Assembly (NCBI RefSeq): GCF_000425385.1
Contig: NZ_AUDI01000019.1
Span: 183,515-247,514 of the forward strand
DNA: 64,000 nucleotides
DNA from: Pseudoduganella violaceinigra DSM 15887
GTDB lineage: Bacteria; Pseudomonadota; Gammaproteobacteria; Burkholderiales; Burkholderiaceae_D
Reading direction: 5' to 3'
Shown piece by piece: positions 35,928 to 45,813 of this stretch. The notes under the pieces were generated by a model. It made no database searches. It was given only the letters and a program-made list of their open reading frames with translations, and was not told the DNA's origin. The translations under genes were made by a program, and so were the position numbers. Each line of letters opens with the position of its first letter. The first letter of the stretch is position 1.

Positions 35928-36329
35928 TTATTCGGTTTTGCTGGTGTTGACCTTTTCCAGCAACTCCTTGGCCGCCTGTTTGGCGGCTTTCTTGTAGGGC
36001 TGAACGTAGAGGATGGCGCACAGGAAGTAGACCACCACGATGGCGACCTCGCCCCAGCCCAGCCACGGTGTCAGCTTATCGCCCCAGGCGCGCACCACGC
36101 CCTCGGTGAAGTAGAGCAGGATCATCATCGAGGTCCACTGCAGCGTGTAGATATCGCGCTTGATCACGCCCAGCAGGGGGAACAGCAGGGGCACCGCTTT
36201 CAGCACCAGCCACGATCCGCCCGGTTTATAGGGCGAGATCCACATTTCCCAGGCCACGCACCAGATAATGAGCAAGGCCAGGCTGCCGATCGCGCCCCAA
36301 TGGAAAAGTTTATGCTTGGTGCTGTTCAT
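35928..36329 (-). CDS. DUF2069-family integral membrane protein
   Basis: A 133-residue protein with four hydrophobic segments (about 13-30, 40-55, 63-80, 92-110) and a Lys-rich cytoplasmic tail. The pattern and its place directly after wrbA identify it as the DUF2069 family. Function unknown. There is a 5-bp gap to wrbA, so they are co-transcribed. Confidence 0.88.
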   Translation of the reverse strand: MNSTKHKLFHWGAIGSLALLIIWCVAWEMWISPYKPGGSWLVLKAVPLLFPLLGVIKRDIYTLQWTSMMILLYFTEGVVRAWGDKLTPWLGWGEVAIVVVYFLCAILYVQPYKKAAKQAAKELLEKVNTSKTE

Positions 36330-36334
36330 TTGTT

Positions 36335-36973
<639 letters not shown>

Positions 36974-36993
36974 TTACCAAAACAGCTTTATCG

Positions 36994-38346
36994 ATGGTCT
37001 TCAAGTCTCTCTATACGAATGTTGTTCGCACCTGCACCAAGGGCGTGGCCGAATTGCGCGCGCTGTCCTGGGGTGAGATGCACGACCTGCTCCAGTTCGG
37101 GCGCCGCCGCCTGCGCGAAGAAAGCCTGCCCCAGGTCGCGGGCGGCCTGACCTTCACCACCGTATTTGCCCTGGTTCCGGTATTGACGATCGCGCTGGCG
37201 ATTTTCACCACGTTCCCGATGTTTAATACCTTCCGCACCGCGCTGGAAGCGTATTTCATCAAGAGCGTGATGCCGAAGGCGATTTCCAGCACGATCCTGA
37301 GTTACCTGACCACGTTCGCGGCCAAGGCGACCCGGCTGTCGGCGGTCGGCGCGGTGACCCTGGTCCTGACATCGGTCACCATGCTCAGCATGATTGAGCG
37401 CGCTTTCAACCGGATCTGGCGCGTCAAGGCCGAACGGCGCCTGGTCCGCCGCGTGCTGGTGTATTGGGCGCTGATCACGCTGGGGCCTTTGCTGGTCGGT
37501 GTTTCGCTGACGCTGTCGGCCCACCTGTTCGACGCCACCAGCGATATGGTGGGGGCGGTGACCGGGCCGATTTTCTATACGCTGCTGTCGGTCCTGCTGA
37601 CGACCCTGACTTTTACCTTCCTCTATATCTCGGTGCCGAACCGGATGGTGGACTGGCGCGACGCGATCTGCGGCGGCGCCCTGGCGGCGGTGGCGTTCGA
37701 ATTGGCGAAGCGCGGATTTGCGGTCTTTATCACCCAGGTACCAACGTATTCGAAGATTTATGGGGCACTGGCGGCGCTGCCGCTGTTCCTGCTGTGGATT
37801 TATGTCTCCTGGCTGATTACGCTGCTGGGCGCCTTGCTCACTGCCGCGCTGCCGGTGGTGAAATATGAGCGCTGGTGGCACGAAGCGGTGCCGGGCGGCG
37901 AGTTTGTCGACGCCATGGCTGTGCTGAAAGTACTGCATGAGGCGCGCGAACGGGGCGATAACGCCGCCGTCAGCTCGGCCGAAATGCGCGGCCGCACCCG
38001 CCTCGGCTTCGACGAAATGGATAAACTGCTGGAGAAAATGCTGGTGCCAGGCTGGGTGGCAAAGGTGAAAATCCCGCCGCCGTCGCGTGTGCAGTTCGGC
38101 AAACGGGTCAGTGAAGGCGCCGACAACTGGGTGCTGCTGGCCAATGTCCACAAAGTGACCCTGGCCGATGTCTACCGCCTGTTCGTGTTCGGCGGCATGC
38201 CGGTGAATGCCGGCGTGCTGGCCGATTCCGATGATGAATTCGACCGCCGCGCCAGCCTGGATGCCGCCATCCTGGCGCGCGAGGTGGAAACCGCGGTCGA
38301 AGCGGGGTTGGGCACGAGCCTGGCCGATCACTTCTCCGCAGCCTGA
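36994..38346 (+). CDS. YihY/BrkB-family inner membrane protein
   Basis: A 450-residue protein. The start MVFKSLYTNVV at 36994 gives a normal cytosolic N-terminus; a start at 36943 would overlap the wrbA start. Residues about 35-290 hold six membrane segments with the conserved QVAGGLTFTTVFALVP and PTYSKIYGALAALPLFLLWIY regions of the family. The C-terminal 150 residues are soluble and may contain winged-helix folds. The transport or other function of the family is not settled. Confidence 0.92.
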   Translation: MVFKSLYTNVVRTCTKGVAELRALSWGEMHDLLQFGRRRLREESLPQVAGGLTFTTVFALVPVLTIALAIFTTFPMFNTFRTALEAYFIKSVMPKAISSTILSYLTTFAAKATRLSAVGAVTLVLTSVTMLSMIERAFNRIWRVKAERRLVRRVLVYWALITLGPLLVGVSLTLSAHLFDATSDMVGAVTGPIFYTLLSVLLTTLTFTFLYISVPNRMVDWRDAICGGALAAVAFELAKRGFAVFITQVPTYSKIYGALAALPLFLLWIYVSWLITLLGALLTAALPVVKYERWWHEAVPGGEFVDAMAVLKVLHEARERGDNAAVSSAEMRGRTRLGFDEMDKLLEKMLVPGWVAKVKIPPPSRVQFGKRVSEGADNWVLLANVHKVTLADVYRLFVFGGMPVNAGVLADSDDEFDRRASLDAAILAREVETAVEAGLGTSLADHFSAA

Positions 38347-38349
38347 ACC

Positions 38350-39144
38350 TCAGCGCAGGAAGGCCAGCAGCGCATCCAGGACCGCGTCCGGCTGCTCGGC
38401 CATCATCTGGTGGCCGGCGTCCACCGTCACGCTGCGGGCGCCCGGCAGGGCGGCCAGCAGCGCCTTGGTGCTGCGCGGGGGCGTCATCATGTCCTTGCTG
38501 CCGAAGATGAACTGCACCGGGCAACGCACGCCGGCTGCTGCCGCGTCGCCGTTGGCATAGCTGTTGCAGGCCGTAAAATCGGTGTGGAACAGGTTTTCCT
38601 CGCCGCGTGCGGAAACGCGCTGCATCAGCCGCTTCGACATGCCGCTTACATAGAAGCCCGGCCCGGGACAGGAGGGCTTCTGGGCGTAGGAACTGTGCGA
38701 CCAGATATTGACCATGTCGACCGCATCTTCCTCGGCATGCAGGGCGGCGTCGAGCAGGGTGTCGGAGACCTTCATCGGATAAGTCGCGCCCAGCAGCGCC
38801 AGGCGCGCAATGCGCGCCGGTGCGCGATACGCCGTTTCCAGCGCGATCAGGGCGCCCATGCTGTGGCCCACCAGGGTGGCGGACGCCGCCTCGGCCGAAT
38901 CGAGCAGCTGCAGCAGCCAGTCGGCCATTTCCTCGACACTGCGCAGGGCAGGCCCGCGGCTGCGGCCATGTCCCGGCAGGTCCACAGCCAGCACGCCGAA
39001 GCCGTGGTGCGCCAGGTAGCGCGACTGCAGGCCCCAGATGGAATGGTCGTTCTGGGCGCCATGGATCATGACGACAGCCGGCAGCGCCGGGTCGAATGCC
39101 TTGCCGCCCGTGTAGCAGTAGGAGTCTCCGAACATCATGCTCAA
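38350..39144 (-). CDS. Alpha/beta-fold hydrolase
   Basis: A 264-residue hydrolase with oxyanion-hole MIHGAQNDH, nucleophile elbow GHSMG (Ser), a cap region at about 130-190, the acid in FGSKDMMTPP and the catalytic His in AGHQMM. The order and length are those of the esterase/lactonase-like branch. Substrate unknown. It overlaps the metY stop/start region by 4 bp and lies 3 bp from the end of the convergent yihY-like gene. Confidence 0.9.
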   Translation of the reverse strand: MSMMFGDSYCYTGGKAFDPALPAVVMIHGAQNDHSIWGLQSRYLAHHGFGVLAVDLPGHGRSRGPALRSVEEMADWLLQLLDSAEAASATLVGHSMGALIALETAYRAPARIARLALLGATYPMKVSDTLLDAALHAEEDAVDMVNIWSHSSYAQKPSCPGPGFYVSGMSKRLMQRVSARGEENLFHTDFTACNSYANGDAAAAGVRCPVQFIFGSKDMMTPPRSTKALLAALPGARSVTVDAGHQMMAEQPDAVLDALLAFLR

Positions 39145-40451
39145 GCTCCCTTCTGCGAGGCTTTAAGCCCGCGTGCAAGGTCTTCGAGCAGGTCGTCCGC
39201 GTCCTCCAGGCCGACCGACAGGCGCATGGTGCCTTCGGCGATACCCGATGCCGCCAGTTGTTCGGCCGGGACGCGGAAGTGGGTGGTGGACGCAGGGTGG
39301 ATCACCAGCGAGCGCGCATCGCCGACGTTGGCCAGGTGCGAGAACACCTTCAGGCTGTCGACAAATCGTTTGCCTGCCGCGCGGTCGCCTTTGAGGGTGA
39401 ACGACAGCACCGCACCGGCGCCTTTCGGCAGCAGGCGCGCAGCCAGGGCGCGGTCGGGATGGGTGTCGAGCTCCGGGTAAATCACCGATTCGACGGCCGG
39501 GTTGGCGAGCAGGAATTGGGCCACGCGGCGGGTGTTGGCCACATGCCGGTCCATCCGCACCGCCAGCGTTTCCACGCCTTGCAGGATGGCGAAGGCATTG
39601 TGCGGGCTCATGGCCGCGCCGAAATCGCGCAGTCCCTCGCGCCGGGCCCGCAGCGCGAAGGGCGCCACCGTGGACTCCTCGGCGAAGACCATGCCGTGGA
39701 AGCCGTCATAGGGTTCGCATAGCTCGGCAAAGCGGCCGGTGGCCGCATATGCCAGCTGCCAGTCGAAAGTGCCGCCATCCACCAGCACGCCGCCAATGGC
39801 AGTGCCGTGGCCGCACAAGAACTTGGTGGCCGAGTGGAAAACCAGGTCCGCGCCGTGCTCGAAGGGGCGCAGCAGGTAAGGGGTGGTAAAGGTGGAATCG
39901 ACCATCAGCGGCAACTGGGCTTCGTGGGCGATGGCCGCAATATTCGGTATGTCCAGCACGTCCAGGCCCGGATTGCCCAAGGTTTCGCCGAACAGCACCT
40001 TGGTCTCGGGACGGATGGCGGCGCGCCATGCGTCCAGGTCGCGCGGGTCGACAAGGGTGGTTTCGATGCCGAAGCGCTTCAAGGTATAGGCAAGCAGGTT
40101 GTGCGAGCCGCCATACAAGGCGCGCGAGGCCACGATATGCGAGCCCGCTCCGGCGATGGTGGCCAGCCCGAGGTGCATGGCCGCCTGTCCGCTGGCGGTG
40201 GCGATGCCCGCTACGCCGCCTTCCAGCGCGGCCATGCGTTCCTCCAGCACCGCATTGGTCGGGTTCGAGATACGTGAGTAGACATGGCCGGCGCGCTCCA
40301 TATTGAACAGGGCAGCGGCATGGTCGGAATCGCGGAAAGCGAAAGACGACGTGAAATGGATTGGGGTAGCGCGGCTGCCGGTAACGGGATCTGGCGCGGC
40401 GCCCGCGTGCAGGGCGAGGGTATCGAACCCCGGATAAGTTGGCTTTGTCAT
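39141..40451 (-). CDS. metY: O-acetylhomoserine aminocarboxypropyltransferase
   Basis: A 436-residue Cys/Met-metabolism PLP enzyme that makes homocysteine from O-acetylhomoserine and sulfide in methionine synthesis. The Schiff-base lysine is in HSATKFLCGHGT, the PLP phosphate site in ASGQAAMH, and the ring Asp in VDSTFTTPYL. The length of about 430 and the N-terminus (GFDTLALHAG) favour MetY over MetZ/MetB (about 400). No SAM riboswitch was recognised in the 147-bp upstream region. Confidence 0.9.
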   Translation of the reverse strand: MTKPTYPGFDTLALHAGAAPDPVTGSRATPIHFTSSFAFRDSDHAAALFNMERAGHVYSRISNPTNAVLEERMAALEGGVAGIATASGQAAMHLGLATIAGAGSHIVASRALYGGSHNLLAYTLKRFGIETTLVDPRDLDAWRAAIRPETKVLFGETLGNPGLDVLDIPNIAAIAHEAQLPLMVDSTFTTPYLLRPFEHGADLVFHSATKFLCGHGTAIGGVLVDGGTFDWQLAYAATGRFAELCEPYDGFHGMVFAEESTVAPFALRARREGLRDFGAAMSPHNAFAILQGVETLAVRMDRHVANTRRVAQFLLANPAVESVIYPELDTHPDRALAARLLPKGAGAVLSFTLKGDRAAGKRFVDSLKVFSHLANVGDARSLVIHPASTTHFRVPAEQLAASGIAEGTMRLSVGLEDADDLLEDLARGLKASQKGA

Positions 40452-40598
40452 GCTGACATGCTATCTTGTTATTTAGCTCGTGAATACTGTTGCGTTTTGA
40501 TTAATCCGTAACTGGATTTTTCGCTTGGCATACGCTAAATTCGATGGTAAGGCTTACAATAAAACCATGATCATCACCACCGGACAGGACGGCCCAAA

Positions 40599-41057
40599 AT
40601 GAAAGTATCTGAAATCCTCCAAGTCAAAGGGAACATCCTCTACACGATCACTCCGGACCAGCCGCTGGTCGAAGCGGCGAACACCATGGCCGAAAAAGAC
40701 ATCGGTTCGCTGGTGGTGATGGAATACGGCGATCTGGTCGGCATGCTGACGTTCCGCGAGGTGCTGAAGGCGCTGCACGCGAACCAGGGCTCGGTCGGCG
40801 GCGGCACCGTGCGCAAGCACATGGACGACCATCCGATCACCGTCACGCCCGACACCGAAGTCAATGAAGTGCGCCGCATCATGCTGGAAAAGCATGCGCG
40901 CTATCTGCCTGTGATGAATGCCAAGACGCTGCTGGGCGTGATCTCCTTCTACGACGTGGCGCGCGCCGTGCTGGAAGCGCAGAGCTTCGAGAACCGCATG
41001 CTGAAGGCGTATATCCGCGACTGGCCGGCGGAAGAAGAGGAAAAATCGGAAGGCTGA
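40599..41057 (+). CDS. Tandem CBS-domain protein
   Basis: A 152-residue soluble protein made of two CBS motifs (about 8-60 and 72-128), which usually bind adenine nucleotides and regulate partners. No fused effector domain is present. It is a single gene, divergent from metY and closed by a strong terminator at 41074-41101. Confidence 0.92.
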   Translation: MKVSEILQVKGNILYTITPDQPLVEAANTMAEKDIGSLVVMEYGDLVGMLTFREVLKALHANQGSVGGGTVRKHMDDHPITVTPDTEVNEVRRIMLEKHARYLPVMNAKTLLGVISFYDVARAVLEAQSFENRMLKAYIRDWPAEEEEKSEG

Positions 41058-41073
41058 TCCAGCCCCGCCAAGC

Positions 41074-41101
41074 AAAAAAGCCACCGGAAGGTGGCTTTTT
41101 T
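41074..41101. terminator. Bidirectional rho-independent terminator
   Basis: A 12-bp perfect stem (41074-41085 with 41090-41101) around a GGAA loop has six A on one side and six T on the other. It serves both the CBS gene and the convergent EAL gene, whose stop lies at its right end. Confidence 0.93.
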
Positions 41102-43377
41102 CATGCGACGCCGGCCAAGGCGTCGTCGCTGAGCCATCCGAGCAAGGCCTGCCCGGTCATCGGGCGCGCGAACAGGAAGCCCTGGCCCAGCGGGCATCCC
41201 AGGTTGTGCAGGATCTGCGCCTGGCGCTCGTCCTCCACACCTTCGGCAATCACCGCCAGTCCCAGGTTGCGGCCCAGCTGCACCACCATTTCGGCGATGC
41301 TGCTGCCGCGCGCGGAATTGGTAATCTCGGTGACGAAGGCGCGGTCGATCTTCAGCCGGTCGATCTGCAGGCGCTGCAGGTAGGACAGCGACGAGAAGCC
41401 GGTGCCGAAATCGTCGATCGCAATGGTGACGCCGGTCTGCTTGATCTGCGCCAGCATCTTGATCAGCATGTCCGGTTCTTCCATCGCCATCGATTCGGTG
41501 ATTTCCAGCTCCACGAATTCCGGCGGCGCGCCGGTATCGTGCAGGGCGTTGCGCAGGGTGTCCATGAAATGCGGATGGCGGAACTGCACCTGCGAGACGT
41601 TGATCGACATGGTGAAGCCGGTATGGCCGGCGGCGCGCAGCGCCACCAGCTCCTGCATCGAGGTGCGCATCACCCATTCGCCCAGGTCGATGATCAGGCC
41701 GGAATATTCGGCGATCGGGATGAAGCGGTCCGGCGAGACGAATTTGCCGTCCGGCGTTTGCCAGCGCAGCAGCGCTTCGGCGCCCATCGGCCGGCGCGTC
41801 GCCAGGTCCACTTGCGGCTGGTAGACCACGAACAGCTGGTTTTGGCTGAAACCGGTGCGCAGGGCGTGCATCATGCGGACCCGCTCGCGGATTTCCACGC
41901 CCATGCTGCGCGAGAAGTAGAAGTGGCCGGCGCGCTGCTGCGTCTTGGCCCGCTTCAGGGCGATATCGGCATCCTTCAGCGCATCGGCGCCGCTGCCGTC
42001 GTGCTCCAGCAGGCGCACCAGGCCGAGGGTGGCGGAAAGCTGGACATCCTGGCCATCGATGCTGAACGGGGTCGAGAACAGGCCCAGGATATTGGCCGGG
42101 TTGACTTGTCCCGCGTCGCCCAGCACGCAGAAGATGTCGCCGCCGATGCGCGCCACCGTCAACTGTTTGCCCAGGCTGTTTTGCAGGCGGGCGGCGACGG
42201 CCGACAACAGCAGGTCGCCGAATTCGTGACCCAGCGCGTCGTTGGTTTCGGCAAAATGATCGAGGTCGACCAGGCAAAGCGTGGCGTCCTGCTTGGCCGG
42301 GCCGGCCAGCGTGGCGTCGAGGATTTCGATCAGGCGGGTGCGGTTGGGCAGCTTGGACAGGCCATCGTAGAAGGCGGCCGTATGCAGGTGCGACACCAGT
42401 TCCACATTATCCAGCCCGACCGCCACATTGCTGCAGAAGACTTCCAGCAGGCTTTCTTCCAGGGGGCTTGGCGCGCGCGTGACGTCAATAAAGGCGATAA
42501 ACGTGCGGCTTGCCTTGCCGGCAAAATGCAGTGTAATACTGTCCGCGCAGTAGATGTTGCGGTGGGCGGCCAGGCATTCTTCCATGGCCTTGTGCACGCG
42601 CCCATCGTCGCGCGCCGTCAGCTGGCTGTTCGACAGGTTATGGTGGTTGCCGGTGGCGGCCATCACCACCAGTTCATGGCAGCCCGCATCTGGGCATTCC
42701 TGCACGCACAGCACGCCGTGCGCTTCCTGCCCGAGCAGCTCGGCGATCTGGGACAGCACGCCCGAGGCGAAGTTCTGCACCCCGTGCAGCGCCATCAGCT
42801 CGGTGCTCGAATGGACGATGCGCGCCAGGCCACGCCGGCTCTCATTGATATTGCGGATTTGTTCATAGGAGCGGATCGCGGCCGTCACGGTGGTGAACAG
42901 CTTGATGCGCGTCAGCTCGGACTTGGTCTTGTAATCGTTGATGTCGAAATCGCGGATCGCGTCGATTTCCGGCGCATAGCCCGGCTGGCCGGTGCGCAGG
43001 ATGATGCGGACGTCGGCCAGCTTCAGGGTTTCGCGGATATAGCGCACCAGGTGCAAGCCGGCATCGTCCTGCTCCATCACGACGTCGAGCAGGATCACGG
43101 CGATTTCCTCTTCGTGCTTGAGCATTTCGCGTGCCTGGGCGGCGGAATAGGCGTGCACGAATTCCAGGGGGCGGTGCTGCATGTCGAGATTACCGAGGGC
43201 GAACGTGGTCGTCGAATGGACGTCTTCGTCGTCATCGATAATCATCACGCGCCAGACATTGCGCTGTGCCGGGAGAGCTGGCTGAGCCGAATGCTCTTCT
43301 AAGAAAACCAGATCGTCCTGATCGTCGTGGCTACCCTCAGGCGCCGTGATCGAAGGGGGCATGTGTCGCTTCTCCAA
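41101..43377 (-). CDS. Response regulator with degenerate GGDEF and intact EAL (c-di-GMP phosphodiesterase)
   Basis: A 758-residue signalling protein. The N-terminal receiver (about 42-165; MIIDDDED, phosphoacceptor in LLDVVME) is followed by a DUF3369-like GAF-type region. A GGDEF domain has its signature as RIGGDIF, so cyclase activity is probably lost. The EAL domain has GAEALLRW, the metal-site DDFGTGFSSLSYL and AEGVED, so it should hydrolyse c-di-GMP. A start at 43362 is also possible. No cognate kinase is adjacent. Confidence 0.93.
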   Translation of the reverse strand: MEKRHMPPSITAPEGSHDDQDDLVFLEEHSAQPALPAQRNVWRVMIIDDDEDVHSTTTFALGNLDMQHRPLEFVHAYSAAQAREMLKHEEEIAVILLDVVMEQDDAGLHLVRYIRETLKLADVRIILRTGQPGYAPEIDAIRDFDINDYKTKSELTRIKLFTTVTAAIRSYEQIRNINESRRGLARIVHSSTELMALHGVQNFASGVLSQIAELLGQEAHGVLCVQECPDAGCHELVVMAATGNHHNLSNSQLTARDDGRVHKAMEECLAAHRNIYCADSITLHFAGKASRTFIAFIDVTRAPSPLEESLLEVFCSNVAVGLDNVELVSHLHTAAFYDGLSKLPNRTRLIEILDATLAGPAKQDATLCLVDLDHFAETNDALGHEFGDLLLSAVAARLQNSLGKQLTVARIGGDIFCVLGDAGQVNPANILGLFSTPFSIDGQDVQLSATLGLVRLLEHDGSGADALKDADIALKRAKTQQRAGHFYFSRSMGVEIRERVRMMHALRTGFSQNQLFVVYQPQVDLATRRPMGAEALLRWQTPDGKFVSPDRFIPIAEYSGLIIDLGEWVMRTSMQELVALRAAGHTGFTMSINVSQVQFRHPHFMDTLRNALHDTGAPPEFVELEITESMAMEEPDMLIKMLAQIKQTGVTIAIDDFGTGFSSLSYLQRLQIDRLKIDRAFVTEITNSARGSSIAEMVVQLGRNLGLAVIAEGVEDERQAQILHNLGCPLGQGFLFARPMTGQALLGWLSDDALAGVA

Positions 43378-43473
43378 GGGGTCTCGGTGTTCTTACAACT
43401 TAGTATATAGCGAATTATTCCTGAGAACGACCATTAAAACACTTTCATGGAAGTTAACGAATAGCAGAGTGCT

Positions 43474-43525
43474 AGTTTTGCCATAGTTGTGGTCAAAAAA
43501 ACCATTCGATGCGAGTTTTGCCATA
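43474..43525 (+). repeat. Direct 12-bp repeat upstream of aroC
   Basis: AGTTTTGCCATA occurs at 43474-43485 and again at 43514-43525, exactly 40 bp apart, in the 196-bp interval between the EAL gene and aroC. The spacing of about four turns would suit a dimeric regulator. No known operator is recognised. Confidence 0.5.
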
Positions 43526-43573
43526 AAGCGTTAGAATGGGGAGTTTCTTCCGCTAACATTCATCTTCTTCATC

Positions 43574-44674
43574 ATGTCCGGCAATTCCTTTGGCAAGCTG
43601 TTTACCGTTACCACTTTTGGCGAGTCCCACGGCCCTGCGATTGGCTGCGTGGTTGACGGCTGCCCTCCAGGGCTGGTGCTGTCGGAAGCCGACATTCAGC
43701 CGGAGCTCGATCGCCGCAAACCGGGTACGTCGCGCCATGTGACGCAGCGCCAGGAACCGGACACGGTGCAGATCCTGTCCGGCGTATACCAGGGCGTGAC
43801 CACCGGCACCCCGATCGCGCTGCTGATCAAGAACGAAGACCAGCGCAGCAAGGACTACGGCAATATCGCCGAAAGCTTCCGCCCGGGCCACGCCGACTAT
43901 ACCTACTGGCATAAATACGGCGTGCGCGATCCGCGCGGCGGCGGCCGTTCCTCGGCGCGCCTGACCGCACCGGTGGTCGGCGCCGCGGCCATTGCCAAAA
44001 AATGGCTGAAGGAGAAGTACGGCACCGAGTTCGCCGGCTGCATGAGCCAGTTGGGCGAAATCGAAGTGCCGTTCGAAAGTTTTGAGCACGTTCCTTCCAA
44101 CCCGTTCTTCGCCGCCACCTCCGACGCGGCCCTGATTGAGCGCATGGAAGACTATATGGACAGCCTGCGCAAGGACGGCGACTCCATCGGCGCCCGCATC
44201 GACGTGGTGGCGCGCAATGTCCCGGTGGGCCTGGGCCAGCCGATCTACGACAAGCTGGATGCCGACATCGCCTACGCCATGATGGGGATCAATGCGGTGA
44301 AGGGCATCGAAATCGGCGCCGGCTTCGACAGCGTGGCCCAGCGCGGCTCCGAACACGGCGACGAGCTGACGCTGGAAGGCTTTGTCGGCAACAACGCCGG
44401 CGGTGTCTTGGGCGGGATTTCGACCGGCCAGGATATCGCGGTGTCGATCGCCATCAAGCCGACTTCCTCGATCCGCACGCCGCGCCGTTCGATCGACAAG
44501 GACGGCAACCCGGTGATGGTTGAAACCTTCGGCCGCCACGATCCATGCGTAGGCATCCGCGCCACGCCGATCGCCGAGGCGATGCTGGCCCTGGTCCTGA
44601 TGGATCATGCGCTGATGCACCGCGCCCAGTGCGCCGACGTGAAAGTAGCGACGCCGGACATCAGTAAAGCGTGA
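43574..44674 (+). CDS. aroC: Chorismate synthase
   Basis: A 366-residue FMN-dependent enzyme that forms chorismate from EPSP, the last shared step to aromatic amino acids. [23 protein letters not shown] is the family N-terminus with the active-site His. GRSSARLTA, and later [18 protein letters not shown] near the C-terminus, match the three chorismate-synthase signatures. The 3' end overlaps the MFS gene by 4 bp. Confidence 0.97.
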   Translation: MSGNSFGKLFTVTTFGESHGPAIGCVVDGCPPGLVLSEADIQPELDRRKPGTSRHVTQRQEPDTVQILSGVYQGVTTGTPIALLIKNEDQRSKDYGNIAESFRPGHADYTYWHKYGVRDPRGGGRSSARLTAPVVGAAAIAKKWLKEKYGTEFAGCMSQLGEIEVPFESFEHVPSNPFFAATSDAALIERMEDYMDSLRKDGDSIGARIDVVARNVPVGLGQPIYDKLDADIAYAMMGINAVKGIEIGAGFDSVAQRGSEHGDELTLEGFVGNNAGGVLGGISTGQDIAVSIAIKPTSSIRTPRRSIDKDGNPVMVETFGRHDPCVGIRATPIAEAMLALVLMDHALMHRAQCADVKVATPDISKA

Positions 44675-45813
44675 TTCCGCCGCAGGCTTTCGGCTTCGCG
44701 CTTTTCCTCTTCTGCTATTACGCTTACGCCGGTACCTTTTCGACTTACGCCAGCCTGTATTTCCAGGGCAAGGGGATGTCGGTGGCGCAGATCGGCGTTC
44801 TGATGTCGCTGATCCAGGTGCTGCGCATCTTCGGCCCCAATGTCTGGGGCTATGTTGCGGACCATTCCGAACGGCGCGTCGTCGTCTTGCGCCTGACCGG
44901 CGCCGCGGCGCTGCTTGCCTATTCAGGCTTCATTTTCGGTTTCACATTCGCCCACTTCTTTGCCGCCATGGTGCTGGTCAACCTGTTCACCAGCGCGCAA
45001 GGGCCGATGTGCGAAGCCTTGATGCTGTCGGAAATGCGCGGCGACCTGACTTACTACGGGCGCATCCGCCTGTGGGGCTCGATCGGCTTCATCGTCACGG
45101 TGATGCTGGCATCCTTCCTGATGGATTGGCAGGGCACCGGCGCCCTGGTCTGGTTCTGCGCCGTGTTGCTGGTGTTCGTACTCGGCGCGGCTTTCCGCTT
45201 GAAGGATGTCCCGCGCCTGTCCCATTCCGGCAAGCCGCCGGCCTTGCTGGCGGTGCTGCGCAAGAAGGAGGTACTGGCCTTCTTTGCATCCACGGCGCTC
45301 ATGGTGTCGGCCCACGCATCGCTGTACACCTTTTATTCGCTCTACCTGGAAAAGCAGGGCTACAGCAAGACGGTGACCGGTATGATGTGGTCCGCCGGCG
45401 TGGTGGCCGAGGTGCTGTGTTTCTACTACCAGGCGCCCTTGTTCAAACGCTGGGGCGTAAAGCGCCTGATGTATGCCTGCTTCGGCATCGGCGTGCTGCG
45501 CTTTGCGCTGATCGGCGTGGGCGCCCAATCGCTGGCGATCCTGGTGCTGGCGCAAATCATGCATGCGGCAACGTTCGCGCTGCACCACTCGGCATCGGTG
45601 CAGACCATGCAGCGCTGGTTCAGCGGCCCCTTGCAGGCGCGCGGCCAGGCGCTGTACATCAGCATTTCGTATGGTGTCGGCGCCACCATCGGCAGCCTGT
45701 CGCTGACCAGGGTCTGGCAGGCAGCCGGGCCGCAAAGCATCTATTACGTCGCGTCGGGACTGGTGGCGGCGGGCGGCGTGGCGGTCGCCCTGAGCTACCG
45801 CTGGCAGCGGTGA
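44671..45813 (+). CDS. MFS transporter, phenylpropionate-permease (PPP) group
   Basis: A 380-residue inner-membrane carrier with 12 hydrophobic segments. The GTG start at 44671 overlaps aroC (GTGA), so translation is coupled. The N-terminus [29 protein letters not shown] and the [11 protein letters not shown] loop are typical of the PPP-type MFS proteins related to HcaT. Substrate unknown; the aroC link could mean an aromatic compound. The 3' end abuts the convergent HDOD gene. Confidence 0.88.
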   Translation: MIPPQAFGFALFLFCYYAYAGTFSTYASLYFQGKGMSVAQIGVLMSLIQVLRIFGPNVWGYVADHSERRVVVLRLTGAAALLAYSGFIFGFTFAHFFAAMVLVNLFTSAQGPMCEALMLSEMRGDLTYYGRIRLWGSIGFIVTVMLASFLMDWQGTGALVWFCAVLLVFVLGAAFRLKDVPRLSHSGKPPALLAVLRKKEVLAFFASTALMVSAHASLYTFYSLYLEKQGYSKTVTGMMWSAGVVAEVLCFYYQAPLFKRWGVKRLMYACFGIGVLRFALIGVGAQSLAILVLAQIMHAATFALHHSASVQTMQRWFSGPLQARGQALYISISYGVGATIGSLSLTRVWQAAGPQSIYYVASGLVAAGGVAVALSYRWQR

